The notes beneath the pieces are model-generated. The model had not been told where the DNA came from. It did not search any database and saw nothing but the letters and a program-made list of their open reading frames with translations. Made by a program: the position numbers and the translations under genes. Shown here in pieces: positions 40,286 to 49,895 of a stretch of DNA of 64,000 nucleotides (its first letter is position 1; every line of letters starts with the position of its first letter). The DNA is from Leptomonas pyrrhocoris (lineage: Eukaryota > Euglenozoa > Kinetoplastea > Trypanosomatida > Trypanosomatidae): the NCBI RefSeq assembly GCF_001293395.1, contig NW_015438369.1, positions 366,635 to 430,634 on the forward strand, written 5' to 3'.

Positions 40286-41043
40286 ATTCCCTCTTTCTCT
40301 TTTGTGGTGTTGAAGCGTGCCGTTATGCCACCTACCATCTGTTCTAACACTTCTCGTTATATACGCGCAGCATTGGCTCAACAGCAAAATATATATATGT
40401 ACATATATTTAAACTCGTCTGATTTGTGTGTGTGCATCGCCTCGAATTCGTTTCCCTGGTGACGCCTCTATTTTCACGAGAGACTCAACGGATATTTGGC
40501 CTTCTGCTCTCACGTTTGTTTGTTTCCTTTGTTTTTCTGTGTTTGTTTCTCCTCTACAGCGGTCCCCTCTCCTTCAGTCTCCGCCAGTTGCATTGGAAGA
40601 CGCGTTTATCTTTCTACTCTTACAGGTCGCATTCACTTCACGGTGACTCGAACGTAATCGCCTCTTTGTCTCATCTTTTCTGCATAAACATATTATAGTA
40701 CCTAATAGGAATCGGTTGTGCGATATCAACCTCCGCGTTTGTGGTGCTGCTGTGAAGTTGCTCGTTTCGCTCTCTTTCTTCGCCCGCAGCACTTGGGATA
40801 TATACACACACACACACATGTACCGCCGTCAGGAGCGCCCCCATCAGTAAGTAGGCCTGCTTTTTCTCTCCCCCTCGCTCGAACTCTTTCATTCAGTAGA
40901 GCGTTGTTGTTGTTGTTGCTATTGGGACGGGGAGTCTCGCTCTTCCTCGTTCCGTCCGCTCACCTCGTGTATGAAGAGGGGAAAGTGCATCTTCTTCTCG
41001 GCACCCATTAGTAACTCTTCAGCTTGTTTGTTTGATCGTTGAA

Positions 41044-41057
41044 TTTTTCTTTTGCAG
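41044..41057 (+). promoter_or_regulatory. Candidate spliced-leader acceptor for the PhoD-like gene
   Basis: TTTTTCTTTTGCAG, AG at 41056-41057, with the ATG at 41062, which leaves a four-base gene-encoded leader. Confidence 0.55.
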
Positions 41058-41061
41058 CATC

Positions 41062-43605
41062 ATGGAGTGGCGGACTTCTTCATACGTGCGCGAAGAACCA
41101 GACCGGTTCATCGAAGTCCGCAGTAGTCGGCGTCGCCGTTATCGCACGTCTGTCGTCACTTGTGGGGTGGCGGTGCTTGCCTTCTGTGCCTTGATCCTCT
41201 TGTTCTTCTACATCTCCATGCGCACCGCCACCACGCTCTTCGATGCGGCGGTGACCGACACGGCGTGGTGGACGGCGTCTCGAAACGGGCTTGAACTGAA
41301 AGAGGCCCTGCACCGGCAAGCCCTGCAGAACGCGCCGCCCGCCCACGCCCTCTCCATGCATCAGATTCTTTTCATTAGCTGTAATCGCCATGATCGCAGC
41401 CAAGCGTATTGGGCCAACATCGCGGTGGCGGCGCAGTGCGAGCTGCTCTCCAGGAATGACCGGGCAGCAGCCGCACCATGCCGGCGGCTCTACGCCGGTC
41501 AAACTCCTTTGAGTCTCAGTGGTGATGTTTTAGCAGAGGAAAAGAAGTGGCTTCGAGAGGCGGCGCCGCTGACGTCGTTGGCGGATGTCCCCCTCGGCGC
41601 CTGCGGCTCCGTCTACGACTCTCCCGTCGCTGCCCAGCACCGCGCGTCCATGCTGTCGTCGGTCAAGGCAGACGACGCGGCGGCACGTAGCGCAGCCTTG
41701 CGCTTTCCTGTTGCACCGGTCACGGCGGCCCCCCTCCCCCTCGACGCGGCGTTGTGGCTCGGCGACGCGATCTACGCGGACAAGCGAGCCGACGGCGAAG
41801 ACGGCCAGTCGCTGTTCTTCCACCACACGAACACCCTCGCGGATGTCGGCCATTTCTGGCGTGTGCAGCGCGATGCACCGGAGTACGGCGCCTTTGTGTC
41901 AAGCTGCGTCGCCACGACGACGACTGCCGCATCGCCTTCCAATGAAACACTCCCTAAACCCTCCGTACGCGTCTTAGGCGCGGAGGAAGCAGACGCCAAA
42001 CGCCAAGAGCGGAAAACGCTCCCAGTCACCACAGCAACGCAGGCCCCAACTCGGATAGAGGTGTTGGGTCATATGGCCAACACAGCCAACACTCTCATCA
42101 TTCCCGATCCGCCGGCCGTGGTTGCCGGGCCGCAGCACAACGTCTGGGGCACCTGGGATGATCATGACATGGGCAAGAACGACGGAGGCAAAGAGTACCC
42201 CTACAAACACGTAACCCAACGGTTTTTTCTCGACTTCTTGAAGGCTCCTGCAACGGACCCGCGGTGGACGCGTGCCGGGGTGCACGAGGCATACACGTTG
42301 CCTTTCCACGCCGTGGTGGACGACTCCAAACGCTGGGGACGCTCATTGGAGAATCTTTTGAATCAGCTCTACGAGTACGCCGTGTGTGTGATTCTGCTGG
42401 ACGTGCGCTCCTTCCGTGACCCGCCCAACGCAACCCACGTCGGCGATATGCTCGGCGCGGCGCAGTGGGCGTGGTTCGAAGCGCAACTCCAGCGCTTCAC
42501 CACACGCACCGCTGACGGTCGGGAACCGTGCGCCGTCACTCTTATCGGGAGCGGTATTCAGTTCATGCTGGATGAGAAGCCCGCAGAGAACTGGGCCGCG
42601 TTCCCCGACGCGCGAGACCGCCTGCTGGGTCTTCTTCGCATTTACAAGGCGGAGCGGGTTGCCCTCCTGACCGGTGACGTGCACATGGGTGAGCTAGGCG
42701 GCGACTTCACGGAGCACACGATTGCGCACGTCCTCGGCTACCCACTGCTGGAGGCCACCAGCTCGGGTCTGACGCACAGCGCGAACATGTTACTCCTGCC
42801 AGCCGTTCTCCCGCGGTTTTTCCGCACACCGCGCCGACTGTCCCTGTACGTGGAGAAGAACTTTGGCATGGTGCGGCTGTCGGTGGATTTGCTGCGCTTG
42901 CCCGCCCTTCGTCCTTACTTTAATGACACAATTAAACCTGCCGGTCCGTCGTCGGGTCTTTTCCGGACCGTGGAGGAGCGTCAGGCCGCTCGCGCCGTCG
43001 TGCAGCGGGCGCTCAACGTCACCTTCACCATTTTCTCCATCCCACAGCACGGGCAGCCGGTGCACCGGCTCAACTTTCCGCTTTCCATGCTGACCTACGC
43101 CGACGGCCCCGCCTATCTGGACGCGGCGGTGGATCCGTACAGCGGGGACGTGCAGATCCAGAACGCGGCGGATGGGACGTCTACGCCGACTAAGGCGACG
43201 GCGACGGGAGCACCGCCTGGCGTCACCACCTTCACCCTGCGGAACGGCACAACTGTGTCGGTCGTCCATTACCCCGTCTCCACTCCTGTGCCGTTTGTGA
43301 CGTGGGGCAGTCGCGTGGCCCAGCGCTACGTCTTCACGCGCAGCTCTGTGTCGGAGTCGATGAAGTGGTGTGTCCTTTCGCACGTCTGCGTCTCCGTTGT
43401 GTGTCTGGTCCTGTGTATGGGATGGGTCTTGCGCTGGGTGCGACGGCGACGACGGCAGCAGCGACAGCAGCGAAGGGCAGAGGGGCAGGCGCCGCTGCTG
43501 TCGCGCAATACGGAGCTGCGCGGCGACGCGATAAATTTGGCGCCGGCTCCGCAGAGATGGTGGAAGAAGCTGCTCCATCGATTGCGGAAAGACAAGAATG
43601 GATGA
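41062..43605 (+). CDS. PhoD-like metallophosphatase, membrane-anchored
   Basis: 847 residues. PhoD-type phosphatases are metal-dependent phosphomono-/diesterases. Family blocks are in order: HQILFISCNRHDRSQAYW (residue ~100, the 'SC.R' entry motif); LDAALWLGDAIYADKR (~229, metal-binding GDxIY); HNVWGTWDDHDMGKNDGG (~359, the W-DDHD.G.ND motif); CVILLDVRSFRDPP (~442); AAQWAWFEAQL (~467); and VALLTGDVHMGEL (~532, the GDvH metal site). All the metal-ligand motifs I can check are intact. A hydrophobic segment near the N-terminus (VVTCGVAVLAFCALILLFFY, ~29-48) is a signal anchor. A second one near the C-terminus (VCVSVVCLVLCMGWVLRWV, ~775) is followed by a basic tail. The catalytic domain is therefore probably extracytoplasmic, held by both ends. 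Substrate unknown. Confidence 0.9.
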   Translation: MEWRTSSYVREEPDRFIEVRSSRRRRYRTSVVTCGVAVLAFCALILLFFYISMRTATTLFDAAVTDTAWWTASRNGLELKEALHRQALQNAPPAHALSMHQILFISCNRHDRSQAYWANIAVAAQCELLSRNDRAAAAPCRRLYAGQTPLSLSGDVLAEEKKWLREAAPLTSLADVPLGACGSVYDSPVAAQHRASMLSSVKADDAAARSAALRFPVAPVTAAPLPLDAALWLGDAIYADKRADGEDGQSLFFHHTNTLADVGHFWRVQRDAPEYGAFVSSCVATTTTAASPSNETLPKPSVRVLGAEEADAKRQERKTLPVTTATQAPTRIEVLGHMANTANTLIIPDPPAVVAGPQHNVWGTWDDHDMGKNDGGKEYPYKHVTQRFFLDFLKAPATDPRWTRAGVHEAYTLPFHAVVDDSKRWGRSLENLLNQLYEYAVCVILLDVRSFRDPPNATHVGDMLGAAQWAWFEAQLQRFTTRTADGREPCAVTLIGSGIQFMLDEKPAENWAAFPDARDRLLGLLRIYKAERVALLTGDVHMGELGGDFTEHTIAHVLGYPLLEATSSGLTHSANMLLLPAVLPRFFRTPRRLSLYVEKNFGMVRLSVDLLRLPALRPYFNDTIKPAGPSSGLFRTVEERQAARAVVQRALNVTFTIFSIPQHGQPVHRLNFPLSMLTYADGPAYLDAAVDPYSGDVQIQNAADGTSTPTKATATGAPPGVTTFTLRNGTTVSVVHYPVSTPVPFVTWGSRVAQRYVFTRSSVSESMKWCVLSHVCVSVVCLVLCMGWVLRWVRRRRRQQRQQRRAEGQAPLLSRNTELRGDAINLAPAPQRWWKKLLHRLRKDKNG

Positions 43606-44608
43606 GCTTGTGCGCCGCGAGTCGAGCTTGCGATGTACTGCAAAGTTTTCTCCCTCTCTCGATGAGTGTGTGTTCGCTACTCCGCCGCGTTGTGTTTTTA
43701 AGTCGTGTTGCTCTCATGAGTACATCGATAAACCGTTTCCTCGTCGTAATTCCCTTAAGCTTTTTTCTTAGATGCTTCGCTTTTCACAGAAGCCTTCATT
43801 GAGAGCTCTGTTTTCTCTTTCTCTCTCTCTCGCCCGTCTTTCGTACCTGAAAAAGTAATGGCAGTAGCTTGAAACGCGAATTCTTTTGTTTTTGGAACTT
43901 TCGCCGCCGTTTCCTGAAAGTGCTAGGAAGAAAGACGAAGACGTTGGCTGTGCTTTTGAAGCTTCTTGGCACCAACGTGCATGCCGGCATTCGCATGAGC
44001 GACCGCCTGAGAGCCTCTTCCCCCTTCATTCTCTCTTAACGCATGACGTAGTGAAGCCAACTTTCAACGTCTACGCTGTCGTGCTGTTTTATCGATGCTC
44101 TTCCACGAGGAAATACTAGTCGCAACGCAACACCAATTATATTCATATGTATTGATATATATATATATTGCTTTCCATCACTGCGTGCTTCTCCTCGTTC
44201 CGCTTGCCCTTGTCACCCCTCTATCTCTCTCTCTGCTCTCTGCTCTGATCTTCTTTCTCGGTTCGCATGCGAAGCGCTACGCCACCCTCCACAACACTGC
44301 GTTGCAAACGTGAAATAAATGAGAACGAAATAACTTGATAACGTCCACCACACCCAGCCCCCAACGACCCAACACTTCCGGGGTTTTCCTTTTCTTCTTT
44401 TTTCCAGGTCAAAAAGGGGGAACAAAAAGGTCTGCCGTCTCTTTCCTGCGCTTGTTTTTTGGCCTTTTCGAATCGATCGTTTATTTATTTGTTTTTTTTA
44501 TCGATTTAACAGCAACACTTCCACCGACAGCGGGCCTCACCCATCGTGCCAACGTACACCTCCAGCATTCTCTCAGCAAGTGCAGATCTTTGTGCTGAGC
44601 GAAAAGTC
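43606..44608. other. Intergenic spacer, PhoD gene to 5-oxoprolinase
   Basis: 1.0 kb, AT-rich, no supported gene. (TC)-rich tracts lie near 43810-43830 and 44220-44245, and a TA repeat at about 44153-44168. The acceptor is at 44511-44512. Confidence 0.45.
44481..44512 (+). promoter_or_regulatory. Candidate spliced-leader acceptor for 5-oxoprolinase
   Basis: A T-rich tract ends in TTTAACAG, AG at 44511-44512, 97 bp before the first in-frame ATG (44609). Confidence 0.5.
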
Positions 44609-47600
44609 ATGTCCAACCCGTCACCGTCAGGCGAAGCAAAGGAGACGCGCTTTCCTGCCTTTCGCTTTGCCGTTGACCGTGGCGGCACCTTCACCGACAT
44701 CATCGCCCACGTCACGCACGCCGATGGCACCGTCACGCAGGAGGTGGCGAAGCTGCTTTCGGTGGACCCGCAGCACTACCCCGATGCCCCGAGTGAAGGC
44801 ATTCGCCGCATTCTGCGCAAGTACGTCCCCGACGTGGTAGCCGCCACTGGGCCGGTGGACGTGTTGCACTTGGAGGAGGTGCGCATGGGCACCACTGTCG
44901 CGACCAACGCCTTACTCGAGCACAACGGCGAGCGCTGTGCGATGGTGCTGACGGACGGCTTTGATGACATCCTCACAATACGCGACCAGGCCCGTCCGCA
45001 GCTTTTTGCGCTGAACATCGTGAAGGTGCGCGCGCTGCCGGAGCAGGTGATGATGGCGAAGGAGCGTGTACGGCCGGTTTCCTCCCAAGAGCAAGCCTCG
45101 TACACCTCTCCCGCGGCGTGGCCCTCCACGTGGGTGCGGTGTGGGGAAAGCTTCGTGGTGGAGGTGCTACAGCCGCTGGACGTCACGGACATGCGTCGAA
45201 AGCTGCAACAGGCCTACGACGCCGGCATCCGCAGCGTGGCCGTGTGCCTCCTGCACTCCTACGCCTACGCAGTGCATGAACGGCAGGTGAAGCAAATCGC
45301 GCAGGAGGTCGGCTTCCCGGCCATCTCCCTCTCTAACGAGCTCATGGCCCTCATCAAGTACGTCCCCCGCTCCATCACGGCGTCCGTCGACGCGTACCTG
45401 AGCCCGCTGATTCTGCACTACGTCGCCTCCTTCAAGGCAAACTTCGCCCACAACCTGGCGGGCGTGCGACTGTACTTCATCCAAAGCGACGGCGGCCTCA
45501 CCAGCGCGGATACCTTTTACGGCTACCGTGCGGTGCTGAGCGGGCCGGCGGGTGGCGTCGTCGGTTACGCGCACACGTGTGCCGCCGACTTGGGGGCGCA
45601 AGTGCAAGCCGTAGGCTTCGACATGGGCGGCACCAGCACGGATGTCTCACGCTGCGAGGGGGCCACAGTGCACCACACGGTGGAGGCGGAGATCGCGGGC
45701 ACCCCGCTGCAGGCTCCGCAGGTGCAGGTGCACACCGTCGCCGCCGGTGGGGGGTCGCTGCTGCGGTGGGAAAACGGCATGTTCCACGTGGGGCCTGCCT
45801 CGGCTGGCGCGCACCCTGGTCCGGCGTGCTACGCAAAAGGCGGCCCCCTCACCGTGACGGATGCGAACTTGGTGCTGGGCCATCTGCACGCGGACTACTT
45901 CCCCAAAGTCTTCGGCCCCAACGCGGACCAGCCGCTGGACAAGGAAGCGTCGCTGCGCGGCTTCAGGGCACTCGCCGAGGAAATCGCACGCGACCGTCAC
46001 GACGCCACGCCGATGTCAATTGAGGAGCTCGCCTTCGCCTACGTGAAGGTGGCGAATGAGGCGATGTGCCGGCCCATTCGCAACATCACCGAGGCAAACG
46101 GCTACCGCTGCGCTGAGCATGCCCTGGCGGTCTTTGGCGGGGCGGGTGGGCAACACGCCTGTGCCATGGCCCGGTCCCTCGGCATGAACAGGATTTACGT
46201 TCACCGCCTCGCCTCCATTCTCAGCGCCGTCGGTGCCAGCGTGACGAACGTGGTGGAGGAGCGCATGACGAGCGTGCGGCTTGATCTGCGCGACGACGGC
46301 TTCGCCACGATTGCGGAGCAACAGTTGGTGGAGCTAGCCGCGTCGGCGGTGGCGCAGCTGCGACGCATCGGCTTCGACGAGGAGCATACCGTGGTGGAAC
46401 GCTTCCTGAGCATGCAGTACGAAGGCACGAACACAAGTCTGATGATTGCCGAAGACGATCCCCGCGCAGCGTCAGCAGAGGCGTCGGCAGAGAAGGCAGC
46501 AGCACCAAACGCCGTCAGCGCGGCCAAGTTTGAGCAGGTATACCTGGCTCAGTATCAGCAGCAGTACGGCTTTGTGCTCAGCGGGTCGCGCCGCATCATT
46601 GTCGACGGGGTCCGCATTCGTGCTCTCGGTACACTGGAGAGCCGTGCGGAGCGTCACGAGCGCGCCGTCGCGGTGGAGACGCCCGCTCAAAAGGCGCTGC
46701 AGGCGCCGCCGTACTCAGCCCAGGGCGCGACGCCGACCCCGCAGCCGGTGTCGATGATGGCGAGCTACTTTGCTTCTGGCTGGGAGAACATTCCTGTGTA
46801 CCACGTCGATCCTGCGAACGGCCCGGTGCATGGCCCCGCGCTGCTCATTATGAACGGCACCAGCGTCTTGCTCGAGCACGCCTCGACCGCCTACACAAAC
46901 GACAAAGGCAATGTTATCATTCACACGGAGCAGGTCGTGGAGCAGTTCACAACGGAGCTGAACCCGCTGGCTCTCTCCATCTTCGCCCATCGCTTCATGT
47001 CCATCGCAGAGCAGATGGGGAACGCGCTGCAGCGCACGAGCATCTCGACGAACATCAAAGAGCGTCTGGACTTCAGCTGTGCCATCTTCGACCCCGACGG
47101 CAACCTCGTCGCGAACGCGCCACACATCCCCGTGCATCTCGGTGCGATGGGGGCAGCCGTTCGATGGCAGCGTGACCACTACGGCGGCAAGTGGAGGCCC
47201 GGCGATGTCATGCTGACAAACCACCCCGCCTGCGGTGGCAGCCATTTGCCCGACATCACCGTCGTCTCCGCCTACTTCCACGAGGACCGCGTGATGTTTT
47301 ACGTCGCGTCCCGCGGCCACCACACGGACGTGGGCGGCACCACGCCGGGGTCGATGCCGCCCTTCTCCAAGTCCCTGCTAGACGAAGGCGCCGCCATCAA
47401 GACGTTGAAGCTGGTGCAGGAGGGTGAGTTCAACGAGGAGGGCATTCGAGAGGCGCTGCTCGCCCCGGGCAAGCTGCCCGGCATGTCAGGCTGCCGCACC
47501 CTCGAGGACAGCGTCTCGGACCTGCGTGCGCAGGTGGCAGCCAACAACCGCGGCATCCAGCTGCTGAAAGGTCTCATTGGGTCTTACACCCTGGCGGTGG

Positions 47601-48661
47601 TGCAGGCATACATGCGCCACATCCAGACCACCGCGGAGCTGGCGGCGCGCAATGTGTTGCAGCGCATCGCGCGCGAGTACGGCAAAAGCGGCGACGAGGG
47701 CGAGAAGGGAGTTGTCACGCTGCAGGCCTCCGACTACATGGACGACGGCACGCTCATTAGTCTGCGCATTTCCATCGAGACAGAGACGGGTGCAGCAACG
47801 TTTGACTTCACCGGCTCGGGCAGTCAGGTGATGAACTCCACGAACTGTCCCACCGCCGTGGTGCACTCAGCCATCATCTACTGCATTCGCTGCCTCGTCG
47901 ACTCGAACATTCCGCTGAACCAGGGCTGCATGAAACCGGTGACGGTCATCGTCCCACCTAGCTCCATCCTGTGCCCCGATGATGACCTCCCCGTCGTGGC
48001 CGGTAACGTGACGACGAGTCAGCGGGTGACAGACGTGGTGCTCATGGCCCTGCGCGCCGCGGCGAACTCGCACGGCTGCATGAACAACTTCACCCTCGGC
48101 GCGAAGGACTTCGCCTACTACGAGACCATCTGCGGCGGCAGCGGCGCCGGCCCCAGCTTCGCAGAGACGTCGGCGGTGCACACGCACATGACCAACACCC
48201 GCCTTACTGACCCCGAAATCTTCGAGGCGCGCTATCCGGTGCTGCTGCGGATGTTCCGCGTTCGGCGCGACTCCGGCGGCGTCGGTCGCTTTCGCGGCGG
48301 CGACGGCGTTGTGCGCAGTGTCCTGGCGCTGCGCGACATGACGGCGGTGTTGCTGACGGAGCGGCGTGTGTTGGCCCCACACGGGTTGTTTGGCGGTGGT
48401 GAAGGCAAGCGGGGTCTCAACATTCTGTACGCCCCTGTTCGTGCCGCTGCCGCTGACGCCGGTGCTCCTACGGCGCATGGGTGGACGACGGCCCAAGAAA
48501 TGCTGCACGACGCGGCGCGTGGTGATTGGATGACGGAGGAGGCGCAGCCGCTGTACCACCCGCGCAACATCGGCGGCAAGAACGTGATAGAGGTGAAGAT
48601 GGGCGACATTATGACCATCCTTACGGCCGGCGGTGGTGGGTGCTACCCGCCGTCTTTGTGA
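44609..48661 (+). CDS. OPLAH: 5-oxoprolinase, ATP-hydrolysing (HyuA-HyuB fusion)
   Basis: 1350 residues, close to human OPLAH (1288). It opens 5-oxo-L-proline to L-glutamate with ATP, the salvage step of the gamma-glutamyl (glutathione) cycle in the cytosol. The N-terminal HyuA half shows the ASKHA-type phosphate loops [12 protein letters not shown] (residue ~18), [19 protein letters not shown] (~92) and [16 protein letters not shown] (~337). [20 protein letters not shown] (~500) follows. The C-terminal HyuB half begins near [20 protein letters not shown] (~788) and continues with [36 protein letters not shown] (~870) and GGCYPPSL at the end. Both halves look intact, without breaks. The upstream in-frame GTG is not needed. 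The family also includes hydantoinases, but the fused two-domain form is typical of eukaryotic oxoprolinase. Confidence 0.95.
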   Translation: MSNPSPSGEAKETRFPAFRFAVDRGGTFTDIIAHVTHADGTVTQEVAKLLSVDPQHYPDAPSEGIRRILRKYVPDVVAATGPVDVLHLEEVRMGTTVATNALLEHNGERCAMVLTDGFDDILTIRDQARPQLFALNIVKVRALPEQVMMAKERVRPVSSQEQASYTSPAAWPSTWVRCGESFVVEVLQPLDVTDMRRKLQQAYDAGIRSVAVCLLHSYAYAVHERQVKQIAQEVGFPAISLSNELMALIKYVPRSITASVDAYLSPLILHYVASFKANFAHNLAGVRLYFIQSDGGLTSADTFYGYRAVLSGPAGGVVGYAHTCAADLGAQVQAVGFDMGGTSTDVSRCEGATVHHTVEAEIAGTPLQAPQVQVHTVAAGGGSLLRWENGMFHVGPASAGAHPGPACYAKGGPLTVTDANLVLGHLHADYFPKVFGPNADQPLDKEASLRGFRALAEEIARDRHDATPMSIEELAFAYVKVANEAMCRPIRNITEANGYRCAEHALAVFGGAGGQHACAMARSLGMNRIYVHRLASILSAVGASVTNVVEERMTSVRLDLRDDGFATIAEQQLVELAASAVAQLRRIGFDEEHTVVERFLSMQYEGTNTSLMIAEDDPRAASAEASAEKAAAPNAVSAAKFEQVYLAQYQQQYGFVLSGSRRIIVDGVRIRALGTLESRAERHERAVAVETPAQKALQAPPYSAQGATPTPQPVSMMASYFASGWENIPVYHVDPANGPVHGPALLIMNGTSVLLEHASTAYTNDKGNVIIHTEQVVEQFTTELNPLALSIFAHRFMSIAEQMGNALQRTSISTNIKERLDFSCAIFDPDGNLVANAPHIPVHLGAMGAAVRWQRDHYGGKWRPGDVMLTNHPACGGSHLPDITVVSAYFHEDRVMFYVASRGHHTDVGGTTPGSMPPFSKSLLDEGAAIKTLKLVQEGEFNEEGIREALLAPGKLPGMSGCRTLEDSVSDLRAQVAANNRGIQLLKGLIGSYTLAVVQAYMRHIQTTAELAARNVLQRIAREYGKSGDEGEKGVVTLQASDYMDDGTLISLRISIETETGAATFDFTGSGSQVMNSTNCPTAVVHSAIIYCIRCLVDSNIPLNQGCMKPVTVIVPPSSILCPDDDLPVVAGNVTTSQRVTDVVLMALRAAANSHGCMNNFTLGAKDFAYYETICGGSGAGPSFAETSAVHTHMTNTRLTDPEIFEARYPVLLRMFRVRRDSGGVGRFRGGDGVVRSVLALRDMTAVLLTERRVLAPHGLFGGGEGKRGLNILYAPVRAAAADAGAPTAHGWTTAQEMLHDAARGDWMTEEAQPLYHPRNIGGKNVIEVKMGDIMTILTAGGGGCYPPSL

Positions 48662-49895
48662 GAGTTTTTTTCTTTCTTCTTTCTGAAGTTTCCTCGTTTC
48701 GTTCTTCGGTCCTTGTGATATGCGTGGACATAAATGCACGTCGGTGTAATGCAAATGAAAAGCCGTCGACGTTCTTCTAACAGTCGATGCTATCGTCGTT
48801 GTTGATGCTCTTGTTTTTCTATACGCCTCGTAGTCGGACAGGTTTGCAGTCTCCTGTGTTATTGTTTTCTCGGCAGCGAATTCGGCAGCTTTCCGGTGGT
48901 GCGTGCGGGCGCGTCTTTTCTTTTCGTTTTCCTTTCCTGCTTACTCCGTATGCGCAGTCCTGTCGAAACGCACTCGACCGTTGTTCCTCCAGCTCTTTTA
49001 ACTCGATAATGCCGTTTGTTGAAGTAGTCCAAGAGGGTAAGAGAGGAGGAGAGCGCGCGTGCCAAGTGGACGCACGCACAAAATCTTTTTGCCCATCACC
49101 TCTTGGTATCTGCGCCGGCTGCCGTTTGCTTTTGTTTTTCTATTTGCTTTGATTTTGGGTGTTTCTACGCCTCGTCATTCCTTTATGGTCATTACACTTT
49201 AAAAGAAAACAGAGAAGAAAAGCGCTGTTCGAGTCATGAGGCGCTCCAAATCCGAAGCCGCACGCCGTGCTTGTGCGCGCCACTTCTCATGAATCGTAAG
49301 CTGATCGCAGATGCTGAGGCATCGGTGCCGCGTGGGTGTCCTACAAAAAAAAAACCGGCTTTTACGCCTTTCTTCGGTACGCCATTCTACTCCCACCTCG
49401 CCTTTCGTCGTGTCTTTCTTTCTCCTTTTATACGGCTTCATGTACGTCTTTACGCAGGGACAGAGTTGCTTCAGGTCTCCATTGCCCAGGAAGCGCAACT
49501 TCTTTGGCGTTCTCGTTCATACAAGCGCGCCCACACAGAGAGACCCGCTCCACGAGGCAAAAGCGTGCGGTTTCCCTTTGCGCTGTGTTGCACACATAGT
49601 ATTTAAAGAAAAAACCAAAAACCTTGTTTGCTTTTCTGTACTTTGCCTTACCTAATTAGTATACATTCGTTTCCTGTACACTGTACTCGCTCATATATCT
49701 ATATATATATATATTTGAGGGGTCTTTACCATTAATATTTGCCTTTGAAGTGGATCTACGGTTTGGGGGTTACTCGTCTCTTTCTCTGCTCAACAGCGTT
49801 ATTTATTCTTATTTTTATTTCGCGCTGTTCGAACAAACGCATGCTTTGCTTTTTCTCGCTAACTTCAGCAACCACATAACAGAGTTCCCACCAAG
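48662..49895. other. Intergenic spacer, 5-oxoprolinase to J-domain/pseudokinase gene
   Basis: 1.23 kb, no supported gene. T/C-rich tracts lie near 49410-49440, an A-run at about 49345, and a TA microsatellite near 49693-49714. The acceptor is at 49867-49868. The small ORFs 48787-49152 and 49103-49606 show no protein-like features. Confidence 0.45.
49843..49868 (+). promoter_or_regulatory. Candidate spliced-leader acceptor for the J-domain/pseudokinase gene
   Basis: A T/C-rich tract ends in AACTTCAG, AG at 49867-49868, 27 bp before the ATG at 49896. Confidence 0.55.

Larger units (their letters stand above)
38557..41061. other. Longest spacer of the left array (2.5 kb), small membrane protein to PhoD gene
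   Basis: No supported gene. Contents: a T-run at 38563; GT repeat 39289-39308; a (CT)11 tract at 40263-40285 followed by an acceptor-like AG at about 40314; TA-rich patches near 38830-38880 and 40389-40410; a GTT repeat near 40904; and the PhoD acceptor at 41056-41057. A small ATG ORF at 38990-39253 (87 codons, one hydrophobic segment) and a 45-codon ORF at 40325-40462 are possible but unsupported. Confidence 0.45.
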
